This document shows, piece after piece, positions 1-6,053 of a stretch of DNA of 12,472 bases; the first letter of the stretch is position 1; every line of letters begins with the position of its first letter. The stretch spans positions 1 to 12,472 of the forward strand of contig JACNJG010000082.1 of NCBI GenBank assembly GCA_014382685.1, written 5' to 3'. Both the position numbers and the translations under genes were made by a program. The notes below the pieces were generated by a model. The model was not told the DNA's origin. It worked only from the letters and a program-made list of their open reading frames with translations, and searched no databases. This stretch comes from Candidatus Cloacimonadota bacterium (GTDB lineage: Bacteria; Cloacimonadota; Cloacimonadia; JGIOTU-2).

Positions 1-1
1 A

Positions 2-427
2 GTTCTGGATTTTGGAAGCGGTGGTGGTTTCCCGGGTATCCCTCTCAAAATATTTTATCCTTCAATGGAACTTTACTGCGTGGAATCGATCAGAAAAAAA
101 GTATTATTTCTTAGATTGATAAAACAAGAGCTTAAACTGCAAAAAATGACTATAATCAACTCGCGATTTGAAGAATTGGATAATGATCTTGAAAGCAGTT
201 TTGATCACATTGTTGTTCGTGCAGTGAAAATGAACGACGAATATTTCGCGAAGGCATTTGAGCTTCTAAAACCTTCGGGGAAACTCATATTATATAAATC
301 AACAGTTAATAATGATGAAGTTGACAAGATTAACCGGTACAATGATTGTGAGGCAACAGAAATAATCAGAAAAGAGTATTCAGGGCTCGGCAAAAGAGCT
401 TTAATAATAGTAAAGAAACATGGCTAA
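2..427 (+). CDS. rsmG: 16S rRNA (guanine-N7) methyltransferase RsmG, 5'-truncated by window edge
   Basis: The reading frame is open from base 2 and encodes the last 141 residues of an RsmG/GidB protein. Members are normally about 210 residues, so roughly the first third is missing. The fragment opens with the S-adenosylmethionine-binding loop VLDFGSGGGFPGIPL (usual form GSGAGFPG), followed by the ExxxKK segment (VESIRKK) typical of this Rossmann-fold family. The family methylates G527 of 16S rRNA in the cytoplasm, and its loss gives low-level streptomycin resistance in several bacteria. The C-terminal part (VVRAVKMNDEYFAKAFELLKPSGKLILYK) is shown here only by its key VRAV and LKPSGK elements. 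The stop codon overlaps the parA start by 8 bases, so the gene is probably cotranscribed with parAB, the usual gid-par arrangement. The identification is secure; only the true start is unseen. Confidence 0.93.
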   Translation, partial: VLDFGSGGGFPGIPLKIFYPSMELYCVESIRKKVLFLRLIKQELKLQKMTIINSRFEELDNDLESSFDHIVVRAVKMNDEYFAKAFELLKPSGKLILYKSTVNNDEVDKINRYNDCEATEIIRKEYSGLGKRALIIVKKHG

Positions 428-1196
428 AGCACTCGCTATCACGAATCAAAAAGGCGGCGTAGGCAAGACCACAACAGCTATTAATCTCGCTGCTTCTCTT
501 GCGTCATACGGGCAAAAAGTGCTGCTAATCGACCTCGATCCACAGGCAAACTGCACAAGCGGAATTGGAATAGATAAACATTCCGTCGATGGGCAGATAT
601 ACGATCTTTTGCTTGGAGATTCAAATGTTTATGATTCAATACTTGAAACAAGCATAGCAAACCTGCGAATAATTCCTTCTTCGATAGATCTTATTGGCTG
701 TGAAGTGGAACTTCTTACTTTTGAGGATAAAGAACAGCGCCTGAAAAAAGTGCTTTCAAATATTGATGGGAAATTTGATTATATTATTATAGATTGTCCA
801 CCTTCACTTAATATTCTCACTGTGAATGCAATGGTTGCGAGCAACGATCTGCTTATTCCGATCCAATCTGAATATTATGCACTCGAAGGTATAGCCCAGC
901 TACTCAAAACAATTCAGCTTATCAAGAGAAAACTAAATCCCGATCTATCCATTTTTGGAATTGTTATTACCATGTATGATAGAAGAACAATCTTAGCTGA
1001 GCAAGTTGCAAAGGAAGTTCGAAGGTATTTTAAGAACATAGTTTTTGATACAATAATTGACCGAAATGTGAAGCTAAGTGAAGCACCGAGTTACGGCAAG
1101 CCGATCTTGACTTATGATATAAGCTCGCGCGGAGCACAAAATTATCTACGTCTTGCGCTGGAAGTATTAAAAAAAGATGGAAAGGAAGTCGCATGA
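420..1196 (+). CDS. parA: Chromosome-partitioning ATPase ParA (Soj family)
   Basis: This 258-residue deviant-Walker ATPase has the standard length of a chromosomal ParA/Soj. The deviant Walker A box KGGVGKTTT lies at residues 11-19 and includes the signature lysine two positions after the start of the box. The Walker A' segment LLIDLDPQ is at about 35-42, Walker B FDYIIIDCPPSL at 119-130, and the C-terminal signature KLSEAPSYGKPI at about 228-239. ParA dimers bind DNA non-specifically in the ATP state and are released by ParB-stimulated hydrolysis, which moves origin regions apart. There is no DNA-binding N-terminal extension of the plasmid type, so this is a chromosomal form. It overlaps rsmG by 8 bases and parB by 4 (ATGA). 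No clear Shine-Dalgarno precedes its start, so translation may be coupled to rsmG. Confidence 0.96.
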   Translation: MAKALAITNQKGGVGKTTTAINLAASLASYGQKVLLIDLDPQANCTSGIGIDKHSVDGQIYDLLLGDSNVYDSILETSIANLRIIPSSIDLIGCEVELLTFEDKEQRLKKVLSNIDGKFDYIIIDCPPSLNILTVNAMVASNDLLIPIQSEYYALEGIAQLLKTIQLIKRKLNPDLSIFGIVITMYDRRTILAEQVAKEVRRYFKNIVFDTIIDRNVKLSEAPSYGKPILTYDISSRGAQNYLRLALEVLKKDGKEVA

Positions 1197-2023
1197 GCAA
1201 ACTTGGAAAAGGTTTGGAAGCACTTGTTCAAATTGATGAAGATGATAAAACAGGCGTAAAGTTGATAGCAATTGAAAATATCTCTTTCAATCCCTTTCAG
1301 CCGAGAAAATCCATCAATAAAAAACAGCTGCAAGAGCTTGCAGATTCCATCAACGAAAATGGCATAATTCAGCCGATAATTGTGCGAAAAGCAGGAAGAG
1401 ATAAATATGAACTCATAGCCGGTCAGCGTCGATTAACTGCTGCTCAGATAGCCGGATTTGCAAAGGTGCCTGCAATAGTTCGCACAGCAAAAGATCAGGA
1501 AATGCTCATACTGGCACTTGTGGAGAATATACAAAGAGAGAATCTCAACGCTGTTGATGAAGCAATGGCGTATCAAAGGTTTGTGGATGAGTTCAAATAT
1601 ACTCATGAAAAGATTGCAGATATTGTGGGAAAAAGCCGAGTCGCAATAACCAATGCATTGAGAATTTTGAAATTGCCTGATCCCATTATTGAAATGGTCA
1701 AAAACGATACTCTATCTGCCGGACATGCTCGTGCAATTCTACAGGTTGACAAATATCTGCAAATAGATTTTGCAAAATATATTGCGAAACACGAAATTTC
1801 CGTACACAATGCAGAAGAACTATCAAAGCGGTTTGAGAATCTGATGAAAGAGAAAAAACCGGCAAGAAGGGATATTCATTTAGTTGCTATTGAACACGAT
1901 CTTGAGAAGAGGTTTGGAACAAGAGTGAAAATAAAGGGCTATAAAAAAGGCAAATTTGAGATTTATTACCATTCTGAGGATGAATTTGAAAAAATCCTCA
2001 ATATGATACTTCAAACAAAATGA
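1193..2023 (+). CDS. parB: Chromosome-partitioning CTPase and parS-binding protein ParB (Spo0J family)
   Basis: This 276-residue protein has the full ParB layout. The N-terminal domain holds the CTP-binding motifs ELIAGQRRLTAAQ at about 73-85 (the canonical GERR is here GQRR) and ENIQRENLNAVDEA at 111-124. The central helix-turn-helix that reads parS lies at about 137-160 (KIADIVGKSRVAITNALRIL), followed by LSAGHARAIL at 174-183. A C-terminal dimerisation domain runs from about 225 to 273. ParB loads on parS, spreads as a CTP-dependent sliding clamp and stimulates ParA. The gene starts in the ATGA overlap with parA and has its own Shine-Dalgarno, AAGGA at 1182-1186. The E to Q change in the GERR box is the only deviation noticed; whether it affects CTP hydrolysis is unknown. 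No perfect parS site was seen in the window. Confidence 0.95.
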   Translation: MSKLGKGLEALVQIDEDDKTGVKLIAIENISFNPFQPRKSINKKQLQELADSINENGIIQPIIVRKAGRDKYELIAGQRRLTAAQIAGFAKVPAIVRTAKDQEMLILALVENIQRENLNAVDEAMAYQRFVDEFKYTHEKIADIVGKSRVAITNALRILKLPDPIIEMVKNDTLSAGHARAILQVDKYLQIDFAKYIAKHEISVHNAEELSKRFENLMKEKKPARRDIHLVAIEHDLEKRFGTRVKIKGYKKGKFEIYYHSEDEFEKILNMILQTK

Positions 2024-2676
2024 AACATAGAAGAGTAGTAGTTTTTCTTTCAGTAGTTATTATCATTGTTGTTGCAGCGTATATCGGCGTATCGCTATAT
2101 CTTATAAACGACCTATCTTCTAAAAATGATATTCTGAAACAGGAAAAACAGGGCTTGGATCTCAAAGTCAAACAGCTCGAAGACGTTATTGCATCAATGC
2201 CCACAACAACAAAAAAACCGGTAACTCCCTCAAAAGATTTGGATAATATTGATTTGCACGAGAAAGAGCTTGAGTATGCAATGAGAAATTTTGTCAATTA
2301 TCAGCAATATATCCCCAATTTCTGCCCGCTTGCAGATTTCATACTGACGAAACCATATCTGCCAAAGAAAAATCACTACGGTATTGACCTTGCAGGTAAA
2401 GTTGGTGAACCGGTTTATGCTGCGGCATCAGGGGTGGTCGAATCAGTTGAATTTGATGATGACATTTATGGGAAAATATTGGTGTTGGATCACCTGAATG
2501 GTTTTAAAACAAGATATGGCCATAATTCACACATAAACGTGAAGGTGGGAAGCTTTGTGCGCAAGGGGGAGCAGATAGCAGAGGTAGGAAACACAGGCAT
2601 AAGTTCAGCCCCGCATCTGCACTTCGAAATTTTATATCATAATAAAAATATAGATCCGGAATCAAAAATAAAATGA
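2020..2676 (+). CDS. Membrane-anchored M23 (LytM-type) peptidoglycan endopeptidase
   Basis: The 218-residue protein has one N-terminal membrane segment at about residues 6-29 after a basic start (MKHRR). A short coiled coil follows at about 30-60, then a Thr/Pro/Lys linker and a C-terminal M23 domain from about 110. The zinc and catalytic residues of LytM-type peptidases are all present: H119 and D123 in NHYGIDLAG, H168 in YGHNSH, and H199 and H201 in APHLHFEI. It should therefore be an active endopeptidase that cuts peptide crosslinks in the periplasm, not a degenerate activator of the EnvC/NlpD type. It overlaps parB by 4 bases and its stop lies just before the bactofilin gene. M23 proteases paired with bactofilins act together in cell-shape control in Helicobacter (Csd1 and CcmA), so a shape role is likely by analogy. 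No Shine-Dalgarno was seen. Confidence 0.9.
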   Translation: MKHRRVVVFLSVVIIIVVAAYIGVSLYLINDLSSKNDILKQEKQGLDLKVKQLEDVIASMPTTTKKPVTPSKDLDNIDLHEKELEYAMRNFVNYQQYIPNFCPLADFILTKPYLPKKNHYGIDLAGKVGEPVYAAASGVVESVEFDDDIYGKILVLDHLNGFKTRYGHNSHINVKVGSFVRKGEQIAEVGNTGISSAPHLHFEILYHNKNIDPESKIK

Positions 2677-2678
2677 TA

Positions 2679-2684
2679 TGGAGG
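2679..2684 (+). promoter_or_regulatory. Shine-Dalgarno deciding the GTG start of the bactofilin gene
   Basis: TGGAGG lies 6 bases before GTG 2691. It falls inside the reading frame that would begin at ATG 2673, which argues that GTG 2691 is the true start. Confidence 0.7.
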
Positions 2685-2690
2685 TTTTTG

Positions 2691-3062
2691 GTGAAAAACA
2701 ATGAGAATAACCTGGATACTATTATTGGAGAACATACGAAGTTCAATGGAGAAATTCATTCTGAGGGGGGCGTTCGTATTGATGGTCAAGTAGAAGGAAA
2801 GATAATTTGTGATGGCTTTTTACTTATCGGAGAAAAGGCAAATATAAAAGCAGACATTCAATCAGATGAAGCGATCATTTCCGGGAAGGTTGAGGGGAAT
2901 ATCACAATAGAAAAAAAATTAGAACTAAAAAGTTCAGCGCTCATTAATGGAGACATTATTGCCAAGATACTTTCTATGGAATCGGGTACACAGATTAGTG
3001 GAAATTGCAGTATCAAACAGGTCGAAACTGCAAAAAGCACCAAAAAAGCTAAAGAAAAATAA
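2691..3062 (+). CDS. Bactofilin (polymer-forming cytoskeletal protein, CcmA/BacA family)
   Basis: A 123-residue bactofilin starting at GTG 2691. A strong Shine-Dalgarno (TGGAGG, 2679-2684) sits 6 bases upstream of this GTG. An in-frame ATG at 2673 would add six residues but lacks such a site and would bury the ribosome binding site in the gene. The N-terminus LDTIIGEHTKFNGEI is the family signature. It is followed by right-handed beta-helix repeats with regularly spaced glycines and hydrophobics (VRIDGQVEGKI, AIISGKVEGNITI) through about residue 112, and a Lys-rich disordered tail. Bactofilins polymerise without nucleotide and scaffold cell-wall enzymes or, in Myxococcus, ParAB-associated complexes. 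Its position directly after parAB and an M23 peptidase fits both roles. The exact partner here is inference. Confidence 0.92.
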   Translation: MKNNENNLDTIIGEHTKFNGEIHSEGGVRIDGQVEGKIICDGFLLIGEKANIKADIQSDEAIISGKVEGNITIEKKLELKSSALINGDIIAKILSMESGTQISGNCSIKQVETAKSTKKAKEK

Positions 3063-3067
3063 ACTCT

Positions 3068-3304
3068 ATGCCATTGAAGAACAAGAGGTATTATAAAGAG
3101 GTTTTTGAGGGGCTCGGGCTTGTAGCACAGCTCGGTCTCACAATGGTAATAAACATTCTTATCTTTTTCTTTATCGGCTTATTTGTAGATAAAAAGTGGC
3201 ATTTGAAGGGAATTCCAATAATCATAGGTATCTTTTGTGGGGTAGTTTCGGGCGCAATTTCCTGCTATCAACTTATAAAAAAGAATGAAAATTCAGACAA
3301 GTAG
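3068..3304 (+). CDS. atpZ: AtpZ/AtpQ-like F-type ATPase accessory membrane protein
   Basis: A 78-residue protein with two hydrophobic segments (about 17-40 and 47-68) separated by a short polar loop, VDKKWHLKG. The pattern GLGLVAQLGLTMV followed by FFIGLFVDKK and GIFCGVVSGAISCYQLIKK matches the small AtpZ family (ATPase_gene1) found at the head of many bacterial atp operons. In Bacillus, AtpZ together with AtpI has been linked to divalent-cation transport that supports the ATP synthase. The gene follows the bactofilin by 5 bases and overlaps atpI by 20 bases. No obvious Shine-Dalgarno precedes its ATG. The family call rests on size, topology, motif and position; the molecular function is not certain. 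Confidence 0.85.
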   Translation: MPLKNKRYYKEVFEGLGLVAQLGLTMVINILIFFFIGLFVDKKWHLKGIPIIIGIFCGVVSGAISCYQLIKKNENSDK

Positions 3305-3671
3305 TTTTCGAAAATATGTATATCATATTCTGGTGGCAATTTTCTTGACACAGATTCCGGCTCTTTTGCTTATCACACAAAACTTGAAACTTTGGTTGGG
3401 CTATTTTCTGGGTTCAATTCTTTCAAGTTTAAATTTTTATTTTCAGGCAAAGGGTGCAGAAAATCGAGTAGGACTAAGTCCCTCGGGTGCGAAATTAAGC
3501 GTTTTCAAAAATTTCTATATCCGCTATTTGATATTGGTTGTATTTGTGGTAGTTTTTGTGAAATTGTTGGAAGTAAATATTTTTACTCTTCTTGCGGGTT
3601 TGCTGATCGCACCGGCTATCGTACTCATTGATGGTATTATTGCCGGAAAAAATAATAATGAATCTGAATAA
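3285..3671 (+). CDS. atpI: AtpI-like ATP synthase accessory or c-ring assembly protein
   Basis: This 128-residue protein has four predicted membrane helices (about 10-30, 34-52, 79-95 and 98-120) and the GYFLGSILSSLNFYF segment that resembles the AtpI family between helices 1 and 2. AtpI proteins are not part of the final enzyme. They help assemble the oligomeric c-ring in some species and may associate with AtpZ in ion transport. Its start lies 20 bases inside atpZ, suggesting translational coupling. atpB follows 15 bases after its stop. The family is weakly conserved, so part of the evidence is its place between atpZ and atpB. An assembly factor is of extra interest here because the downstream c-ring must combine two very different c subunits. 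Confidence 0.82.
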   Translation: MKIQTSSFRKYVYHILVAIFLTQIPALLLITQNLKLWLGYFLGSILSSLNFYFQAKGAENRVGLSPSGAKLSVFKNFYIRYLILVVFVVVFVKLLEVNIFTLLAGLLIAPAIVLIDGIIAGKNNNESE

Positions 3672-3686
3672 TCTAAAAGTTGTTAT

Positions 3687-4517
3687 ATGAAAAAAAAGTC
3701 CCAAAAAGCACTGCTTATCATTCTCGCAATAATCATTATTGAGGGAATTCTATCCATTGGACTTAATCATGAGCTTCAGGTCGGGTTTGATGAAGGTAAA
3801 TTCGTAATTCGAAATATTGAAAGCAAAAAATCAATTCAAGACCAGATAAATCACGAATTTCAGCAATATCATATGATAAAACTTTTCGGTAAATTTATCA
3901 TAAACTGGAGTGTCCTGCGCGTTATTCTTTTCGTTGATCTTTTTCTGATATTATTTGCATTGCTCGTCAAACGGAAAATGCACCTGATACCAGGGAAATT
4001 GCAGATCGTTGCAGAGATGATATACTCTTTCTTTTTCAGTCTTGTGATCGAAACTGTAGGCGAGAAAAAGAAATATTTTACTCCATATATTTTCACGATT
4101 TTCGTTTTTATCTGGCTGTGTAATATAATAGGTTTGATCCCCATTCCGGGAAATCTCGAACCAACCAGAAATTTGAATGTTCCCCTTGGTCTTGGGATTA
4201 TGGCGCTTATGTTCGTTCATTACTCGGCAATGAAAGAAAAAGGCATCAAGCTGTATCTAAAGGAATACGCAGAACCTATTGCTTTTATGCTGCCCATAAA
4301 TGTTGTCGGAGAACTGGCAAAGGGGATTTCTCTTTCATTTCGTCTCTTTGGAAATATTCTGGGTGGGGCGATCATCGTTCTTGTAATTTCAAATCTTACA
4401 AGATTCATTCTAATTCCGGTTGGCCTTAATTTGTTTTTTGGTTTGTTCATCGGAACAGTGCAGGCATTTGTTTTCACTATGCTTGTACTGTCATATACAG
4501 CAGTAGCAATTAAATAG
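3687..4517 (+). CDS. atpB: F-type ATP synthase subunit a
   Basis: A 276-residue subunit a, the stator part that forms the two ion half-channels beside the c-ring. The essential arginine is R219 in KGISLSFRLFGN (E. coli R210), and Q259 in GTVQAFVF corresponds to E. coli Q252. N- and C-terminal membrane helices occur at about 75-95, 130-147, 172-190, 213-235 and 240-275. Upstream of these the protein carries a further hydrophobic stretch (about 8-27) and a polar stretch of roughly 45 residues, which looks like a signal peptide or extra helix plus an external domain. The positions equivalent to E. coli E219 and H245 are occupied by small residues (A228 and G252) by my alignment by eye. No clear Shine-Dalgarno was seen, in line with one copy per complex. 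Confidence 0.95.
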   Translation: MKKKSQKALLIILAIIIIEGILSIGLNHELQVGFDEGKFVIRNIESKKSIQDQINHEFQQYHMIKLFGKFIINWSVLRVILFVDLFLILFALLVKRKMHLIPGKLQIVAEMIYSFFFSLVIETVGEKKKYFTPYIFTIFVFIWLCNIIGLIPIPGNLEPTRNLNVPLGLGIMALMFVHYSAMKEKGIKLYLKEYAEPIAFMLPINVVGELAKGISLSFRLFGNILGGAIIVLVISNLTRFILIPVGLNLFFGLFIGTVQAFVFTMLVLSYTAVAIK

Positions 4518-4522
4518 CGAAT

Positions 4523-5254
4523 ATGTTCGATACTTTTAGCTTAGTTCATGTTGCTGCTTATATTGGTGCAGGACTTGCAGTAGGAATATCGTCTATAGGA
4601 GCAGGCATTGGTGAAGGTTATATAGCAGGTAATGCGAACATAGCAATGATGAAGCAGCCAAAATCAAATGATATACTTCTCCGAACAATGCTGATTGCAC
4701 AGGCAATTACAGAAACGGGAGCTATATTTGCGCTAGTGATCGCCATGCTTCTGCTTTTTGGCGGCTCTATAGTTACTGATGCGGGTTGGCAGAGAATTGC
4801 TTCTTTATTCGGCGCAGGTCTTGTGATGGGAGCAGGAAGTTTGGGAACCGGTCTTGGTATCGGGTATGCGGGAGGGCAAGCGTGCCAGGGTATCGGCAGA
4901 CAGCCACGCGAGTCTAAGGTGCTGACTGCAAATATGCTTATCGGGCAGGCACTTTCAGAAACTTCAGCTATCTTTGCTTTGGTTATTGCGATGCTTCTTC
5001 TTTATTCCACGCCGGACGGAAACAGTATTGTAAAATCATTTGCCTTCATCGGCGCTGCATTTGCAATGGGATTTGGAACGTTCGGACCGGGATTTGGAAT
5101 AGGTATTGTGGCAGGAAAAGCTGTTGACGGCATCAGCAGATTTCCAAAGCAGTCGTCAGTACTTGTAAGAACAATGTTCGTTGGTGCTGCAGTTGCAGAA
5201 TCAACATCAATATATTCATTAGTTGTAGCATTTTTATTAATTTTTGTAGCATAA
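4523..5254 (+). CDS. atpE: F-type ATP synthase c subunit, triple-hairpin (six-helix) fusion
   Basis: This 243-residue protein is three complete c subunits in tandem, about three times the usual 75-90 residues. Hairpin 1 spans about residues 8-80, hairpin 2 about 90-161 and hairpin 3 about 172-243. Each has a glycine-rich first helix, a polar loop (KQP at 44-46, RQP at 126-128, RFP at 206-208) and a second helix with the ion-carrying glutamate: E64 (ITETGAIF), E146 (LSETSAIF) and E226 (VAESTSIY). No carboxylate has been lost, unlike the duplicated c1 of Acetobacterium woodii or eukaryotic V-type proteolipids. The residue equivalent to Ilyobacter Q32 is E31, I113 and I193. Hairpins 1 and 2 resemble each other, while hairpin 3 is closer to the separate single-hairpin subunit downstream. 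Synonymous codons differ widely between repeats, so the fusion is not recent. It follows atpB by 5 bases with no visible Shine-Dalgarno. Confidence 0.94.
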   Translation: MFDTFSLVHVAAYIGAGLAVGISSIGAGIGEGYIAGNANIAMMKQPKSNDILLRTMLIAQAITETGAIFALVIAMLLLFGGSIVTDAGWQRIASLFGAGLVMGAGSLGTGLGIGYAGGQACQGIGRQPRESKVLTANMLIGQALSETSAIFALVIAMLLLYSTPDGNSIVKSFAFIGAAFAMGFGTFGPGFGIGIVAGKAVDGISRFPKQSSVLVRTMFVGAAVAESTSIYSLVVAFLLIFVA

Positions 5255-5266
5255 TGATATTTAAAT

Positions 5267-5271
5267 AGGAG
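5267..5271 (+). promoter_or_regulatory. Strong Shine-Dalgarno of the single-hairpin atpE
   Basis: AGGAG lies 5 bases before ATG 5277. The triple-hairpin atpE just upstream has no comparable site, so the single-hairpin c is predicted to be made in excess. Confidence 0.75.
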
Positions 5272-5276
5272 TAAAA

Positions 5277-5513
5277 ATGTCAGAAATAGTTAGAGCAGCT
5301 GCTCTTTTAGGAGCAGGACTTTGTATGGGTATGGGAGCTCTGGGACCTGGTTTAGGAGAAGGATTTACTGCCGGAAAGGCATGTGAAGGCATCGCACGTT
5401 CTCCAGAAAATGCAGGACTTATCACAAGAACAATGCTTGTAGGTCAGGCAGTGTCAGAATCAACAGGTATTTATTCACTGGTCATTTCCCTGTTACTTAT
5501 TTTCGCAGTGTAA
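5277..5513 (+). CDS. atpE: F-type ATP synthase c subunit, single hairpin
   Basis: A 78-residue, two-helix proteolipid of ordinary size. The first helix is glycine-rich (GALGPGLGEGFTAGKA, about 20-35) and the loop is ARSP. The second helix carries the ion-binding glutamate E61 in VSESTGIYSLV. S62, T63 and Y66 match the Na+-coordinating pattern of the Ilyobacter tartaricus c-ring (E65, S66, T67, Y70), and E28 occupies the position of its Q32. This suggests, but does not prove, Na+ coupling. It is preceded by AGGAG 5 bases upstream of the start and separated from the triple-hairpin atpE by 22 bases. Both products should sit in one ring alongside subunit a. It is closest in sequence to the third hairpin of the upstream gene. 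Confidence 0.95.
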   Translation: MSEIVRAAALLGAGLCMGMGALGPGLGEGFTAGKACEGIARSPENAGLITRTMLVGQAVSESTGIYSLVISLLLIFAV

Positions 5514-5521
5514 GCACAAGC

Positions 5522-5545
5522 ACTCCCGAAATATCGGGAAGGAGT
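5522..5545 (+). promoter_or_regulatory. Hairpin between atpE and atpF that can occlude the atpF Shine-Dalgarno
   Basis: TCCCGA (5524-5529) and TCGGGA (5534-5539) form a perfect 6-bp stem with an AATA loop in the 39-base gap between atpE and atpF. An alternative pairing joins ACTCC (5522-5526) to GGAGT (5541-5545), which contains the atpF ribosome binding site. There is no T-run after it, so it is not an intrinsic terminator. It could mark an mRNA 3' end that protects the atpE message or tune atpF translation. That role is inference. Confidence 0.5.
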
Positions 5546-5552
5546 CTTAAGT

Positions 5553-6053
5553 ATGGTTAGTATTGATTATACGCTTATTCTGGTAATCGTGAATTTCATT
5601 ATTTTGCTGATTATCATGAAAAAGCTCTTATATAAACCGCTTATGGATTATATAAACAAGAGAGAATCTCAGATACGAGACGACCTAAAGAGCGCAAAAG
5701 AGCATAAAGACAAGTCTGAAAAGATTCTTGAAGAGCAAAAAAAATTACTCATAAAAGCAAAAGAAGAAGCCAGAGATATCCGTGACGAATCGAAAAAAAA
5801 TGCAAAAATTCAGGGTGAACAAATTCTGCGGGATGCAGCGGAGCAACGAGATGTGATAATTCAGGAAGCACAGGAAGTGATAGATGTTGAAGTGAATAAA
5901 GCAAAAGAAAGCATTCAAACGCAGATCGGAGACTTCGTCATCGAGCTGACCGATAAGATGATAGGCAAGAAGCTTACTGGAGATGAAGACATTGATCTCA
6001 TTAACGAAATGATAAAAGAAGAGAGCCGCAAAAAGGAGTCGTCTGTTGATTAA
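5553..6053 (+). CDS. atpF: F-type ATP synthase subunit b (peripheral stalk)
   Basis: A 166-residue subunit b of normal size. One N-terminal membrane helix (about 6-24) is followed by KKLLYKPLMDYINKRESQI, the conserved basic and hinge segment just outside the membrane. A long charged, Ala/Lys/Glu-rich coiled coil runs from about 35 to 125. The C-terminal part (IGDFVIELTDKMIGKKL) is the region that contacts delta. Two b chains form the stalk that holds alpha3beta3 against rotor torque. AAGGAG at 5539-5544 serves as ribosome binding site with 8-base spacing and is part of a possible hairpin. Only one b-type gene is present, so the stalk should be a b2 homodimer. Its end overlaps atpH by 8 bases. 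Confidence 0.95.
   Translation: MVSIDYTLILVIVNFIILLIIMKKLLYKPLMDYINKRESQIRDDLKSAKEHKDKSEKILEEQKKLLIKAKEEARDIRDESKKNAKIQGEQILRDAAEQRDVIIQEAQEVIDVEVNKAKESIQTQIGDFVIELTDKMIGKKLTGDEDIDLINEMIKEESRKKESSVD
6033..6038 (+). promoter_or_regulatory. Shine-Dalgarno deciding the TTG start of atpH
   Basis: AAGGAG lies 7 bases before TTG 6046, inside the end of atpF. No ATG exists at the expected N-terminus of delta, so this site supports TTG initiation. Confidence 0.7.

Noticed and set aside
2673..2690. ATG start for the bactofilin at 2673
   Set aside because: It would place a strong Shine-Dalgarno inside the gene and adds six residues outside the family pattern; GTG 2691 fits better.
5223..5255. Possible internal promoter (CATAAT) before the single-hairpin atpE
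   Set aside because: No acceptable -35 at 16-18 bases; the match lies in the AT-rich end of the upstream gene.
5254..5268. Four-codon frame (MIFK) between the two atpE genes
   Set aside because: Too short to distinguish from chance; it ends at the Shine-Dalgarno of the next gene but has no other support.
5524..5539. The atpE-atpF hairpin as an intrinsic terminator
   Set aside because: No T-run follows and the stem is only 6 bp; the downstream atp genes have no promoter of their own in the gap.
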